This document shows, in pieces, positions 53,424-62,706 of a stretch of 64,000 bases of DNA. The notes beneath the pieces were generated by a model. The model did no database searches and was not told the DNA's origin. It saw only the letters and a list, made by a program, of their open reading frames with translations. A program made the translations under genes and the position numbers. Position 1 is the stretch's first letter, and each line of letters begins with the position of its first letter. The stretch is from Leptobacterium flavescens (GTDB lineage: Bacteria > Bacteroidota > Bacteroidia > Flavobacteriales > Flavobacteriaceae). The DNA is taken from positions 496,001 through 560,000 of the forward strand of contig NZ_JAABOO010000002.1 of the NCBI RefSeq assembly GCF_010671605.1, given 5' to 3'.

Positions 53424-53999
53424 TTGAAGAACTTGCCTGAAAAAATATTGTGGCTTTCTTTTAAGAACGGAGATAAGAATGCATTTAAAAGTATGTTCTG
53501 CATCTATTATCCCGAGTTGTTTCACTATGGCTCAAAACTCTGTGGCCATAAAGCCTTAACGGAAGATACTTTACAGGATTTTTTTATCTATCTGCACGAT
53601 AACAGACAAAAACTTGGAGAACTCGACAGTATCAGGGCCTATCTTTTTGCCTCCTTCAGAAGACGGTTATTCAAAGAAATGGGAAAAGCCGTTCCGTCCG
53701 TAGAGTATAACAAGCTGAATACAGAGATGATGGAAATGCAATTCTCTCCCGAAGAATTAGCGATCCAGAAAGAATTCCATCATATCCGAAAAGAAAAGCT
53801 GTCGGAGATCCTGAATACACTTTCCAAAAGAGAAAAAGAAGTTATCTATCTCAGGTACTACTGCCAGATAGATATTAAAGATATTACGGAGATCATGGAC
53901 ATTAATTATCAGAGCGTTATCAATACACTTCAGAAAGCTTTTAAAAAGCTCAGATCGGATATAGAAATGCAAAAGCTACAGCAATTGCTTAAAAATTAA
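53424..53999 (+). CDS. ECF RNA polymerase sigma-70 factor (second surface-signalling unit)
   Basis: The 191-residue protein starts with TTG at 53424; the first in-frame ATG is at about codon 24, which would cut into region 2, so TTG is preferred. Region 2 is visible as KSMFCIYYPELFHYGSKLCG and EDTLQDFFIYLHD. Region 4 has LSKREKEVIYLRYY and DITEIMDINYQSVINTLQKAF. It is followed by FecR and a TonB-dependent receptor with an STN domain, the usual arrangement for ligand-induced surface signalling. It is quite different in sequence from the sigma factor at 35338-35943. Confidence 0.9.
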   Translation: MKNLPEKILWLSFKNGDKNAFKSMFCIYYPELFHYGSKLCGHKALTEDTLQDFFIYLHDNRQKLGELDSIRAYLFASFRRRLFKEMGKAVPSVEYNKLNTEMMEMQFSPEELAIQKEFHHIRKEKLSEILNTLSKREKEVIYLRYYCQIDIKDITEIMDINYQSVINTLQKAFKKLRSDIEMQKLQQLLKN

Positions 54000-54147
54000 A
54001 CTTTAATTACATTTCTGTAAATCAATCAATTACAGAACAGTTTTCATTTTTTTTATAAAAAAGTTTAAAAAAAGAGGGTATGGATCCCGAAAAAGTTCCT
54101 CTATACCCATAGAGAGCTATCTCATTTTAATCTGAACTCCGATCAAA

Positions 54148-55161
54148 ATGGCAAAAAGGGAATTCAAGTCCATCGAGGACTTTATTGAAGATGCATCCTT
54201 TGTTAACTGGGTGAACAAGGAAAATCTCAGCGACATCAATTTCTGGGAGAAATGGATAGAAGAACATCCGGATCAGCTGGAGCTGGTCCTGAATGCAAAA
54301 GCCGTGGTAAACGGGATCCAGTTCAAAAAAACCCCTCATGAGGCGGAGAAAACAGAAGCCCGCTGGGAAAGCCTCATAAATGCCATTGAAAACAAGACCG
54401 AAAACGACATTCCTTCACTTAAAAAACGAACAGCACCCCTATACCGTTATATCTCAATAGCTGCCAGTATTTGCGCACTTATGGTACTCGGTTGGCTCTA
54501 TCAATCATCCCTGTCAAAAAACGAGATCATTCATCAGACAAAAAACGGAGAGTTTATCAATTTGAGATTACCGGACGGTACCAATCTTACCCTGAATGCC
54601 AATTCGGAGATCAGGTATCAAAAGAACAATCCCAGAAAAGTATGGCTCAAAGGGGAAGCTTATTTCAGGGTAAAGAAGAAACCTTCTGCCAAAGCTAAAT
54701 TCCAGGTAATGACAGACGACCTTACCGTTGAAGTATACGGAACGGAATTTAACGTGAACAGCAGGCATCAAAAAACAGATGTTATCCTGGACGAAGGCGC
54801 CATAAACATTGTTTTAAGCGATGGATCCGTAAAGGAAATGATCCCGGGCGAGTTTATCTCTTTTTCTGCCGAAAGCGAAACCCTGCTTACCCGGAAGAAG
54901 GTTGAAAAACCGGAAGTACTTACTTCCTGGAAAGACGGAACCCTGATCCTGGACCAGCTTTCCCTGCAAGAGGTAATGACAAAAATTGAAGATATCTACG
55001 GAACTCCGGCGGAGTTTGCCGATGAAATAAGCGCTACCAAAGTAATATCGGGAGGTATTCCCACCGAGAATTTTGAGATCTGCATTATGGCCATCGAAAA
55101 AGCGGCAAATGTCAGAATAGACAGAGACAACAATACACTATTGATCATGTCTAATAATTGA
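54148..55161 (+). CDS. FecR-family anti-sigma factor (second unit)
   Basis: The 337-residue protein has a cytoplasmic N-terminal region (1-88), one transmembrane helix (about 92-110) and the periplasmic FecR domain (about 125-215: LRLPDGTNLTLNANSEIRYQ, GEAYFRV, GTEFNV). A DUF4974-like C-terminal domain (about 265-337) follows. It should restrain the sigma factor encoded 149 bases upstream and receive the signal from the STN domain of the receptor encoded 28 bases downstream. Confidence 0.92.
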   Translation: MAKREFKSIEDFIEDASFVNWVNKENLSDINFWEKWIEEHPDQLELVLNAKAVVNGIQFKKTPHEAEKTEARWESLINAIENKTENDIPSLKKRTAPLYRYISIAASICALMVLGWLYQSSLSKNEIIHQTKNGEFINLRLPDGTNLTLNANSEIRYQKNNPRKVWLKGEAYFRVKKKPSAKAKFQVMTDDLTVEVYGTEFNVNSRHQKTDVILDEGAINIVLSDGSVKEMIPGEFISFSAESETLLTRKKVEKPEVLTSWKDGTLILDQLSLQEVMTKIEDIYGTPAEFADEISATKVISGGIPTENFEICIMAIEKAANVRIDRDNNTLLIMSNN

Positions 55162-55189
55162 ACAACCAAACCTTTATAAACATTAAATT

Positions 55190-58150
55190 ATGAAACAAAA
55201 ATTGAAAAGTTCCTATTTAGTGCTTCTTCTGTTTTTGATCCTGGGGGCAACAAATAGTATGGCCTATGCTATAGAAAGCAAACAGACCATCGCTCTTTCC
55301 GAATTCCTGGAACACCTGAGTGAGAAACATCATGTGTTCTTTACATATGAACCTAAACTACTTGAGGGGAGGATACTCGACCCAAGTAAGTACGAATATA
55401 AAAAGCTTAAAAAGATCATTAATAAACTGGAAAACCAGACCAAGCTTCAGTTTGAATACCTCGGAAATAAATACTACGTCATTTACAATTCCAATCACAA
55501 GGTAAATAAGACCAGCATTCTGAAGAAAATTCAGGCTCCGAAGAATGCAAACCTCAAAGAAATGACCATAGATGCCAGACTTGCTGACGTAAGCGGAAAA
55601 GTTGTCGATCAGGAGGGAGCACCTATTGCCGGAGTAAATGTTGTGGAGAAAGGAACTTCAAACGGTACTACTACCGATTTTGACGGGAATTACTCCATTT
55701 CTGTCGGGGATAATGCTACTCTGGTATTCAGCTATGTGGGTTATGAGAGTCAGGAAATACAGGTAAATAACAGATCTACCGTTAATGTTACCCTGATCAG
55801 CGGCTTGCAGCTGGATGAGATACAACTGGTGGGTTCCAGAAGCCCGAAAAGGACCTCTACCGATACGGCAGTACCTGTAGATGTGATCAATGTATCGGGG
55901 GTGGTTACCCAAAGTGGTAAAATAGAAGTAAATGAACTCCTGCAGTATGCAGCTCCTTCCTTTAATGCTAACAAGCAATCGGGAGCAGACGGTGCAGATC
56001 ATATAGACCCTGCTACCCTTCGTGGCCTGGGGCCTGATCAGACCCTGGTCCTTATCAACGGAAAACGCAGGCACTCATCTTCTCTTATCAATATATTCGG
56101 TACGAGAGGAAGGGGTAATTCAGGTACCGACCTCAATGCCATTCCCGCATCGGCCATTAAACGAATAGAGATCCTTAGAGACGGTGCTGCCGCCCAGTAC
56201 GGATCTGACGCTATTGCCGGGGTGATCAATATTGTTTTAAAGGACAATGTGGAGCAATTTTCGGGAAGTATCAGTTACGGATTTTACAACGCCAATGCAC
56301 AGGGAGATTTTCCGAACGGAACACCGAATACCGATGGAAACCGCCTGGATACGGACAGGGATGGTAATGCTATAGGAGACGATCAGAATTTTGACGGAGG
56401 ATCACTTAAGATCACTGCCAATTACGGAGTCGGGATCGGTGAAGGCGGGTATGCTAATTTCACTACGGAGTATATCAGCAAGAACAAAACCCTGCGTCCC
56501 GGATTTGACTTCAGAAGAGGTTTCGGTGAGGCGGCTATAGACGGTTTTAATTTCTTTGTAAATGCAGCAATACCACTATCCGAAAGAACGGAAGTATATG
56601 CCTTCGGAGGCCGTAACTACAGAGATACGGACGCCTTTGCCTTTACCAGGAACAATCCTACAGAAAGAAATGTTCTGAGCATATACCCTAACGGATTTAC
56701 ACCACGTATTACTTCCAATATTATAGATAACTCGGCATCCGTAGGGGTCAGAACAGAGACCAACAGCGGATGGAAGATCGATATAAACAATACCTATGGA
56801 AAAAATACTTTCCACTATTTTATTCTGGGTACGTTGAATGCATCTCTTGAAGAAAGCTCTCCTACCGATTTTGATGCGGGAGGGCACAGTTTAAGCCAGA
56901 ATACGACGGGGATCGATTTCTCCAAATATTTTGACGATGTTTTTGAAGGGATGAACCTGGCTTTCGGACTGGAATACAGGACAGAGAATTTTATCATTTT
57001 TGCCGGAGAAGAAGGATCGTACGGGACTTTCGATACCAATGGTATCCTTATAACAGATCCGGCCAATCAGACGCAACCTACAGATCCGGAAACAGGCGAA
57101 TTACGCCCCGGAGGTTCACAGGGATTCCCCGGATACAGTCCGGCCAATGAAGTAGACAGGAACAGAACGAACTTCTCTCTCTATGCAGATGCAGAATTCG
57201 ATTTTACGGAAACCTTCCTGCTGGGAGCTGCCGTTCGTTTTGAGGAGTACAGCGATTTTGGAAGTACATTGAACGGAAAACTCGCCGCCAGGCTGAAAGC
57301 ATCCGATAATTTTAATATCAGAGGATCGGTAAGTACAGGCTTCAGGGCTCCTTCCCTGGCCCAGATCTACTACAACCTGAGATTTACGGATTTCCAGGGT
57401 GGTGTGGCCACGGAAACGCTTTTATCTCCTAATAACAGTCCTGTTACCCAATCTTTCGGGATCAGTCAGCTAAAAGAGGAGAAAGCCTTTAACGCATCAC
57501 TTGGTTTTACGGCTACTTTCGGGGACTTTAACGCTACCATAGACGGGTATTTTGTGGATGTTCAGGACAGGATCGTACTTACGGGTACATTTGCTGCACC
57601 ACAGATCCCCAACGTAAATGAAGCCCAGTTCTTTGCCAATGGTGCGGATACCAGAACCACCGGTCTGGATATTGTGCTTTCCTGGAGGAAACAATTAGAC
57701 AATGCCACTTTAACAGCTTCTCTGATCGGAAATATCAACGATATGAAGATCGAGAGCATTAATAACGGTAATCTGGATGAAGATACATTTTTCGGTCCCA
57801 GGGAGAGAGCCTTTCTCCTGGCATCGGCACCCGATAGTAAATTCGGTCTTAATCTGGGATATACAGAAGAAAAATTCAGCGCTGCACTTGCAGCAACACG
57901 ATTTAGCGAGATCGTTTTAATAGATTTCGCTGGAACAGAAGATGTTTACGATCCAAAATTCACTTTCGATCTGAATCTTGGATATAACTTATCTGAAAGC
58001 CTGAGGGTTAGCATTGGAGGGAATAATATTTTTAACGAATACCCTTCACAGCAAAATGATGGTGAAACAGAGTCTGGGGGTTATTGGGACGCTGTTCAGA
58101 TGGGTTTTGGCGGAGCCTTTTATTACGCAAGATTAGGATTTGATTTTTAA
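55190..58150 (+). CDS. TonB-dependent receptor with STN signalling domain
   Basis: The 986-residue protein has a signal peptide (about 1-27) and an STN-type domain (about 30-100). A carboxypeptidase-like regulatory domain lies at about 133-205 (KGTSNGTTTDFDGNYSI). The plug is at about 215-345 (ELLQYAAPSFNANK, RGLGPDQTLVLINGKRRH, RIEILRDGAAAQYGSDAIAGVINIVLK), and a beta-barrel ends in Phe. The plug is of the classical siderophore/vitamin receptor type rather than SusC, and no SusD follows. The ligand is unknown; it need not be iron. The sigma/FecR pair directly upstream shows that ligand binding is coupled to transcription. Confidence 0.92.
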   Translation: MKQKLKSSYLVLLLFLILGATNSMAYAIESKQTIALSEFLEHLSEKHHVFFTYEPKLLEGRILDPSKYEYKKLKKIINKLENQTKLQFEYLGNKYYVIYNSNHKVNKTSILKKIQAPKNANLKEMTIDARLADVSGKVVDQEGAPIAGVNVVEKGTSNGTTTDFDGNYSISVGDNATLVFSYVGYESQEIQVNNRSTVNVTLISGLQLDEIQLVGSRSPKRTSTDTAVPVDVINVSGVVTQSGKIEVNELLQYAAPSFNANKQSGADGADHIDPATLRGLGPDQTLVLINGKRRHSSSLINIFGTRGRGNSGTDLNAIPASAIKRIEILRDGAAAQYGSDAIAGVINIVLKDNVEQFSGSISYGFYNANAQGDFPNGTPNTDGNRLDTDRDGNAIGDDQNFDGGSLKITANYGVGIGEGGYANFTTEYISKNKTLRPGFDFRRGFGEAAIDGFNFFVNAAIPLSERTEVYAFGGRNYRDTDAFAFTRNNPTERNVLSIYPNGFTPRITSNIIDNSASVGVRTETNSGWKIDINNTYGKNTFHYFILGTLNASLEESSPTDFDAGGHSLSQNTTGIDFSKYFDDVFEGMNLAFGLEYRTENFIIFAGEEGSYGTFDTNGILITDPANQTQPTDPETGELRPGGSQGFPGYSPANEVDRNRTNFSLYADAEFDFTETFLLGAAVRFEEYSDFGSTLNGKLAARLKASDNFNIRGSVSTGFRAPSLAQIYYNLRFTDFQGGVATETLLSPNNSPVTQSFGISQLKEEKAFNASLGFTATFGDFNATIDGYFVDVQDRIVLTGTFAAPQIPNVNEAQFFANGADTRTTGLDIVLSWRKQLDNATLTASLIGNINDMKIESINNGNLDEDTFFGPRERAFLLASAPDSKFGLNLGYTEEKFSAALAATRFSEIVLIDFAGTEDVYDPKFTFDLNLGYNLSESLRVSIGGNNIFNEYPSQQNDGETESGGYWDAVQMGFGGAFYYARLGFDF

Positions 58151-58175
58151 GTCGCTATAAGCAAGTTCTGTTTAT

Positions 58176-58210
58176 TAAAAAAGCCCTGGCAGAAATGTCA
58201 GGGCTTTTTG
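58176..58210. terminator. Bidirectional terminator between the TonB receptor and ferredoxin genes
   Basis: AAAAAGCCCTG / CAGGGCTTTTT is an 11-bp stem with a loop of 9. A and T runs flank it, so it serves both convergent genes. Confidence 0.85.
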
Positions 58211-58229
58211 TTTTATTTTGTCAATATCC

Positions 58230-58580
58230 TTATTCGGGATGCATAAAACGCTGCTTCCCGAGAAGTACTTCTTCACTTTCTACGTGATCATCATCCGGCA
58301 CACAACAATCTACAGGACATACTGCAGCACACTGAGGCTCTTCGTGAAACCCTTTACACTCAGTACACTTATCAGGTACAATATAATAGATCTCATCAGA
58401 AACCGGGGTTTGTGCATCGTCTGCGTTTACCGACTTTCCATCGGGTAAGACCACATCTCCGGTAAGAGATGTTCCGTCGCTGTATCTCCAGTCGTCCGCA
58501 CCTTCATATATTGCAGTGTTCGGGCATTCCGGCTCACAAGCTCCGCAATTAATACATTCGTCTGTTATAATGATAGCCAT
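58230..58580 (-). CDS. 2[4Fe-4S] ferredoxin
   Basis: The 116-residue protein has the cluster motif [11 protein letters not shown] with Cys9, 12, 15 and 19. A second motif in the C-terminal part is CTEC-(8)[10 protein letters not shown], the CX2C-X8-CX3C spacing known from longer bacterial ferredoxins. Between them is an insert of about 45 residues. It carries low-potential electrons in the cytoplasm. It is divergent from the acyl-CoA reductase with only 61 bases between, and the two promoters overlap. The partner enzyme cannot be named from sequence. Confidence 0.93.
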   Translation of the reverse strand: MAIIITDECINCGACEPECPNTAIYEGADDWRYSDGTSLTGDVVLPDGKSVNADDAQTPVSDEIYYIVPDKCTECKGFHEEPQCAAVCPVDCCVPDDDHVESEEVLLGKQRFMHPE

Positions 58581-58595
58581 AGCATTTTCTTTTTA

Positions 58596-58641
58596 TACTT
58601 TTGTGCAAAAATAATACCCAAAGTAATTTTACGCAAATATA
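58596..58641. promoter_or_regulatory. Overlapping divergent -7 elements of acyl-CoA reductase and ferredoxin
   Basis: TACTTTTG on the plus strand (58596-58603) suits the rightward acyl-CoA reductase gene. TATATTTG on the minus strand (58634-58641) suits the leftward ferredoxin gene. Each -7 element lies inside the transcribed region of the other, so the two transcripts would overlap at their 5' ends. No -33 TTG at the expected distance was found for either. Confidence 0.5.
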
Positions 58642-59706
58642 ATGAGTAGCTTGAAGAACAGAGTTAAAGCTTTTGTTAAATTAGGTTCTTTTTTAGATCA
58701 ATTCTCCTCTAAAAACACAAAAAGAAGAGAGGGTGTAATAAATAATGATCTTTTCTTTGACGCCTTCAAACATCAGTTAAAACTGGCGCAGGAGCACAAT
58801 GGCTGGTTTACGGACAGCAATATACAGTTTGCTATAAAGGGCTGGAGTGAGCTCCTTACCGAGGAAAAGTTCAATGATTGGCTGAAACCTTATGAGTTTA
58901 ATGAAGATCAGGTTTCCAGGAAAGTAGCTCTTATTACTGCCGGGAATATTCCGCTGGTTGGTTTTCACGATTTCTTATGTGTATTGCTGGCGGGGCATTC
59001 TGTGATCGTCAAGCAATCTTCCAATGATAAGCACCTGTTACCCATGCTCTCTAAATACCTTGAGTATGCAGAGCCTGAATTCAAAGGAAAAATATCCTTT
59101 ACCGAAGATAAACTGGAAGGTTTTGATGCGGTTATTGCTACGGGAAGCAATAATACGGCCCGGTATTTCGAATATTATTTCGGAAAGAAACCTCATATCA
59201 TTCGCAGGAACCGGAATTCGGTTGCCGTACTCGATGGAACGGAATCCAAGGCACAACTGGAGGCTTTAGGCGAAGATGTTTTCAGGTACTACGGCCTGGG
59301 TTGCAGGAATGTCTCAAAACTCTTTGTTCCTGAAAATTACAATTTCGATGCTTTCTTTAAAGCGATGTACAAACAGAAAAGTATTATAGATTCTGCTAAA
59401 TACGCCAATAATTACGATTATAATAAAGCCGTATATCTGATGAGTCAATTTGAGCTGCTGGAAAACGGCTTCCTGATGCTTAAAGAAGATGAGCAGTTTG
59501 CATCCCCTATCGCTACGCTGTTTTATGAGACTTATAAGGATGTTGAATCGTTGAGAAAAAGGTTAGAAGATGAAAAGGAGAACATCCAATGTGTTGTGGC
59601 AGATGGTTTTAGCCGAAAAGAAGTAGATTTCGGGCAAACCCAACTCCCTCAATTATACGATTATGCGGATGATGTTGATACTATTGAATTCTTGTTAAAA
59701 ATATAG
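58642..59706 (+). CDS. LuxC-like acyl-CoA reductase
   Basis: The 354-residue protein belongs to the LuxC/acyl-CoA reductase group of the aldehyde dehydrogenase superfamily. Segments include GNIPLVGFHDFLCVLLAGHSVIVKQS (about 103-128), a Rossmann-type ATGSNNTARYFEYYF and the region YYGLGCRNVSKLFVP near residue 215, where the Cys is the expected acyl-thioester site. The family reduces acyl-CoA or acyl-ACP to aldehyde. No luxA/B genes are present, so it is not for light production. The order ferredoxin-reductase-serC-serA is one I know from flavobacteria; its physiological reason is unclear to me. Confidence 0.87.
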   Translation: MSSLKNRVKAFVKLGSFLDQFSSKNTKRREGVINNDLFFDAFKHQLKLAQEHNGWFTDSNIQFAIKGWSELLTEEKFNDWLKPYEFNEDQVSRKVALITAGNIPLVGFHDFLCVLLAGHSVIVKQSSNDKHLLPMLSKYLEYAEPEFKGKISFTEDKLEGFDAVIATGSNNTARYFEYYFGKKPHIIRRNRNSVAVLDGTESKAQLEALGEDVFRYYGLGCRNVSKLFVPENYNFDAFFKAMYKQKSIIDSAKYANNYDYNKAVYLMSQFELLENGFLMLKEDEQFASPIATLFYETYKDVESLRKRLEDEKENIQCVVADGFSRKEVDFGQTQLPQLYDYADDVDTIEFLLKI

Positions 59707-59802
59707 CGGAATTATTATCATTTTCATAACAAAAAATCACTGAGAAATTATCACCTTTGTAACTTTAAATTTTAAACGTAAACCATTTATTTCTAAAAAA
59801 CT

Positions 59803-60867
59803 ATGAGGAAACACAATTTTAGCGCCGGGCCTTGCATTCTTCCGCAGGAAGTTATGAAAAAGGCATCTGATGCAGTTTTAAATTTTAACGACCTGAATCT
59901 CTCATTAATAGAGATCTCTCATAGAAGTAAAGATTTTGTAGAAGTAATGGAAAATGCCAGATCTCTGGCTCTCGAATTACTCGGGTTACAAGGAAAAGGT
60001 TATCAGGCGCTGTTCCTTCAGGGAGGAGCAAGTACTGAATTCCTGATGGTTGCCTATAATCTTCTCAACAAAAAAGCAGCTTACCTCAATACGGGTACCT
60101 GGTCTGACAAATCGATCAAGGAAGCCCGTTTATTCGGTGAGGTGATAGAAGTAGCTTCTTCCAAGGATGCTAATTTTAATTATATCCCTAAAAATTATAC
60201 GGTTCCCGGAGATGTGGATTATTTCCACTGTACCAGTAACAACACCATTTTCGGAACTTCATTAAAATCTTTTCCGGAAGTGAATGTTCCATTGGTTTGC
60301 GATATGAGTTCGGATATTTTCTCCAGGGAAATGGATTTCTCCAAATTCGACCTTATCTATGCCGGGGCACAGAAAAATATGGGGCCTGCAGGTACTACCC
60401 TGGTTGTTGTAAAAGAAGATATCCTCGGAAAGGTAGAGCGTAAGATCCCTTCTATGATGGATTATAAAGTGCATATTTCCAAAGACAGTATGTTCAATAC
60501 TCCTTCGGTATTTGCCGTATATGTATCCATGCTTACCCTCGAATGGCTGAAAGACCTGGGAGGTATAGCAGCCATAGAAAAGGTAAACGATAAAAAAGGA
60601 GACCTTCTCTATACCGAGATAGACAGAAATCCCCTGTTTAAAGGTTTTGCAGCGACAGAAGATCGTTCCAATATGAACGCCACCTTTAATCTGACCGATG
60701 ACAGCCTGAAAGAAAGCTTTGATACTATGTGGAAAGAAGCGGGAATTAACGGGCTTAACGGACACCGCAGTGTGGGCGGTTACAGGGCGTCTATGTATAA
60801 TGCATTACCTTTGGAGAGTGTACAGGTATTGGTAGATGTTATGAAGGAGCTTGAAAGAAAGGCATAA
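59803..60867 (+). CDS. serC: Phosphoserine aminotransferase
   Basis: The 354-residue protein starts with the SerC segment NFSAGPCILPQEVM. The PLP lysine is in YAGAQKNMGPAG (about residue 190), and GGASTEFLMVAYNLL forms the phosphate cup. It makes phosphoserine from 3-phosphohydroxypyruvate and glutamate, and in many bacteria also serves pyridoxine synthesis. It is 47 bases upstream of serA on the same strand, so the first two serine steps are encoded together. No serB lies nearby. Confidence 0.96.
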   Translation: MRKHNFSAGPCILPQEVMKKASDAVLNFNDLNLSLIEISHRSKDFVEVMENARSLALELLGLQGKGYQALFLQGGASTEFLMVAYNLLNKKAAYLNTGTWSDKSIKEARLFGEVIEVASSKDANFNYIPKNYTVPGDVDYFHCTSNNTIFGTSLKSFPEVNVPLVCDMSSDIFSREMDFSKFDLIYAGAQKNMGPAGTTLVVVKEDILGKVERKIPSMMDYKVHISKDSMFNTPSVFAVYVSMLTLEWLKDLGGIAAIEKVNDKKGDLLYTEIDRNPLFKGFAATEDRSNMNATFNLTDDSLKESFDTMWKEAGINGLNGHRSVGGYRASMYNALPLESVQVLVDVMKELERKA

Positions 60868-60914
60868 TAATTGCACAAAAAAGAAAATAAGAACTTAATT
60901 TTTAAACCCTATAA

Positions 60915-61877
60915 ATGAAAGTATTAGCTAACGACGGAATTTCTCAAAGCGGAATAGACACGCTACAGCAGGCAGGCTTTGAAGTAATTACAACCAAAGT
61001 AGCCCAGGAACAGCTTATCAGCTTTATTAACGAGAACAATGTTGATGTGATCCTGGTACGTTCGGCAACAAAAGTCAAAAAAGATGTCATTGATTCCTGT
61101 CCCGGGATCAGAGTTATCGGACGTGGCGGTGTTGGAATGGATAATATAGATGTAGATTACGCCCGTGAAAAAGGGATACACGTAATCAATACCCCGGCTG
61201 CTTCTTCCAGCTCGGTGGCAGAATTGGTATTCGCTCACTTGTTTGCAGGAGTGCGCTTTCTTCACGACAGTAACAGGAATATGCCTTTAGATGGGGATTC
61301 CAAATTTGCTCAGCTTAAGAAATCGTATGCAAAAGGGATAGAATTAAGAGGAAAGACCCTGGGTATTATCGGTTTTGGCCGTATTGGCCGTGAAGTTGCC
61401 AAAATAGCTCTCGGAATAGGTATGAAGGTGATCGCTTCCGATAAGTATGTAGGTAATGCAGAGATCAAAGTAGATTTCTATAACGGACAATCTATTAATG
61501 TGGCGATAGAAACACAACCTGTGGAAGATATCCTGAAACTTTCTGATTTTATTACCCTGCACGTTCCGGCGCAGAAAGATTACGTTATCGGAAAAAAAGA
61601 AATAGAATCTATGAAAGACGGTGTGGCTATCGTTAATGCTGCCCGTGGAGGTGTGATAGACGAAGTTGCTCTTATTGAGGCTTTGGAAAGCAGGAAAGTT
61701 GCTTTTGCAGGGCTGGATACTTTTGAGAACGAACCCTCCCCTGCTATCAAGGTATTAATGAACCCATATATTTCCTTAACACCGCATATCGGTGCTGCTA
61801 CCAATGAAGCACAGGACAGGATCGGAAAAGAGCTTGCGGAGCAGATAATAAGCATTTTAAAGACAGAATCGGTCTGA
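60915..61877 (+). CDS. serA: D-3-phosphoglycerate dehydrogenase (short type)
   Basis: The 320-residue protein is a D-2-hydroxyacid dehydrogenase with NAD motif GIIGFGRIGREVA (about 152-164), the substrate Arg in NAARGGVIDE, Glu in TFENEP and the catalytic His in TPHIGAAT near 294. It lacks the regulatory ACT domain found in longer SerA proteins, so feedback inhibition by serine through ACT is not expected. With serC directly upstream, oxidation of 3-phosphoglycerate in serine synthesis is the clear role. A terminator follows. Confidence 0.93.
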   Translation: MKVLANDGISQSGIDTLQQAGFEVITTKVAQEQLISFINENNVDVILVRSATKVKKDVIDSCPGIRVIGRGGVGMDNIDVDYAREKGIHVINTPAASSSSVAELVFAHLFAGVRFLHDSNRNMPLDGDSKFAQLKKSYAKGIELRGKTLGIIGFGRIGREVAKIALGIGMKVIASDKYVGNAEIKVDFYNGQSINVAIETQPVEDILKLSDFITLHVPAQKDYVIGKKEIESMKDGVAIVNAARGGVIDEVALIEALESRKVAFAGLDTFENEPSPAIKVLMNPYISLTPHIGAATNEAQDRIGKELAEQIISILKTESV

Positions 61878-61897
61878 TCGTCGATAAATATAAATTT

Positions 61898-61931
61898 AAA
61901 AAGTCCTTTACATTAAGTAGGGGACTTTTTT
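61898..61931 (+). terminator. Terminator of serC-serA
   Basis: AAAAAGTCC / GGACTTTTT is a 9-bp stem with a loop of 15, followed by further T bases. Confidence 0.72.
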
Positions 61932-61965
61932 GTATCTTGAAATTTCTAATCATAAAACAAATAAA

Positions 61966-62601
61966 ATGTCAGGAATTTTAGACTTATTAAATAGCGATCT
62001 CGGAAAGCAAATTATAGGAGGAGTGAGTAGTGAAACCGGGCAATCTGAGGGTAAGACTGCCGATGTTCTCAGTATGGCGCTTCCGGTCTTAATGGGAGCT
62101 ATGAAAAAGAACGCTGCATCCCCACAGGGAGCCGAGGGACTTATGGGGGCACTTTCGGGCAAACATGACGGAAGTATCCTGGATAACCTTGGAGGTCTTT
62201 TTAGTGGTGGCGTGGATAAATCTGTTATGGATGATGGTGCAGGGATCCTGGGGCATGTCCTTGGAAACAGACAGGCAAGTGTCGAATCTGCATTAAGTCA
62301 GAAGTCAGGAATGGATACCGGAACTATTGCACAGATCCTGAAGGTAGCTGCTCCTATCCTTATGGGATACCTGGGAAGGCAAAGTCGCCAGAGCAATGTG
62401 AATAATGCAGGCGGACTTGGAAGTTTACTCGGAAGTGTAATGGGAAATCAGCCTAAGCAAAACCAGAGCCTTATAGAATCTCTGATCGATGCTGACGGAG
62501 ACGGAAGTATTATAGATGATGTTGCAGGAATGGTCATGAGCGGCGGAAAGAAGAAAAGCGGTCTCGGCGGATTACTGGGAGGGCTCTTCGGAAAAAAATA
62601 A
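61966..62601 (+). CDS. DUF937 family protein
   Basis: I choose the ATG at 61966 (MSGILDLLNSDLG, 211 residues). An upstream in-frame ATG at 61930 falls in the T-run of the serA terminator. The protein is Gly/Ser/Met-rich. It repeats the pattern of DUF937 proteins: short helices with QIIGGVSSETG, MALPVLMGAMKKNA and GAGILGHVLG, and a tail GLGGLLGGLFGKK. No signal peptide is present. The family function is not established to my knowledge. It has its own terminator. Confidence 0.85.
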   Translation: MSGILDLLNSDLGKQIIGGVSSETGQSEGKTADVLSMALPVLMGAMKKNAASPQGAEGLMGALSGKHDGSILDNLGGLFSGGVDKSVMDDGAGILGHVLGNRQASVESALSQKSGMDTGTIAQILKVAAPILMGYLGRQSRQSNVNNAGGLGSLLGSVMGNQPKQNQSLIESLIDADGDGSIIDDVAGMVMSGGKKKSGLGGLLGGLFGKK

Positions 62602-62623
62602 TGGTATGAATATTGATGCTAAT

Positions 62624-62651
62624 AAACCGGGTAGATCACCCGGTTTTTTTG
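62624..62651 (+). terminator. Terminator of the DUF937 gene
   Basis: AACCGGGT / ACCCGGTT is a perfect 8-bp stem with loop AGATC, followed by TTTTT. Confidence 0.85.
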
Positions 62652-62706
62652 TTAAAAACTTCTAAATCAACTGATAAATAAAGTTAATTTTAGTAATTTT
62701 AAGCTT

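Noticed and set aside
58642-59706. Bioluminescence (lux) operon suggested by the LuxC-like gene
   Set aside because: No luxA, luxB, luxD or luxE gene is nearby; the neighbours are ferredoxin and serine synthesis genes.
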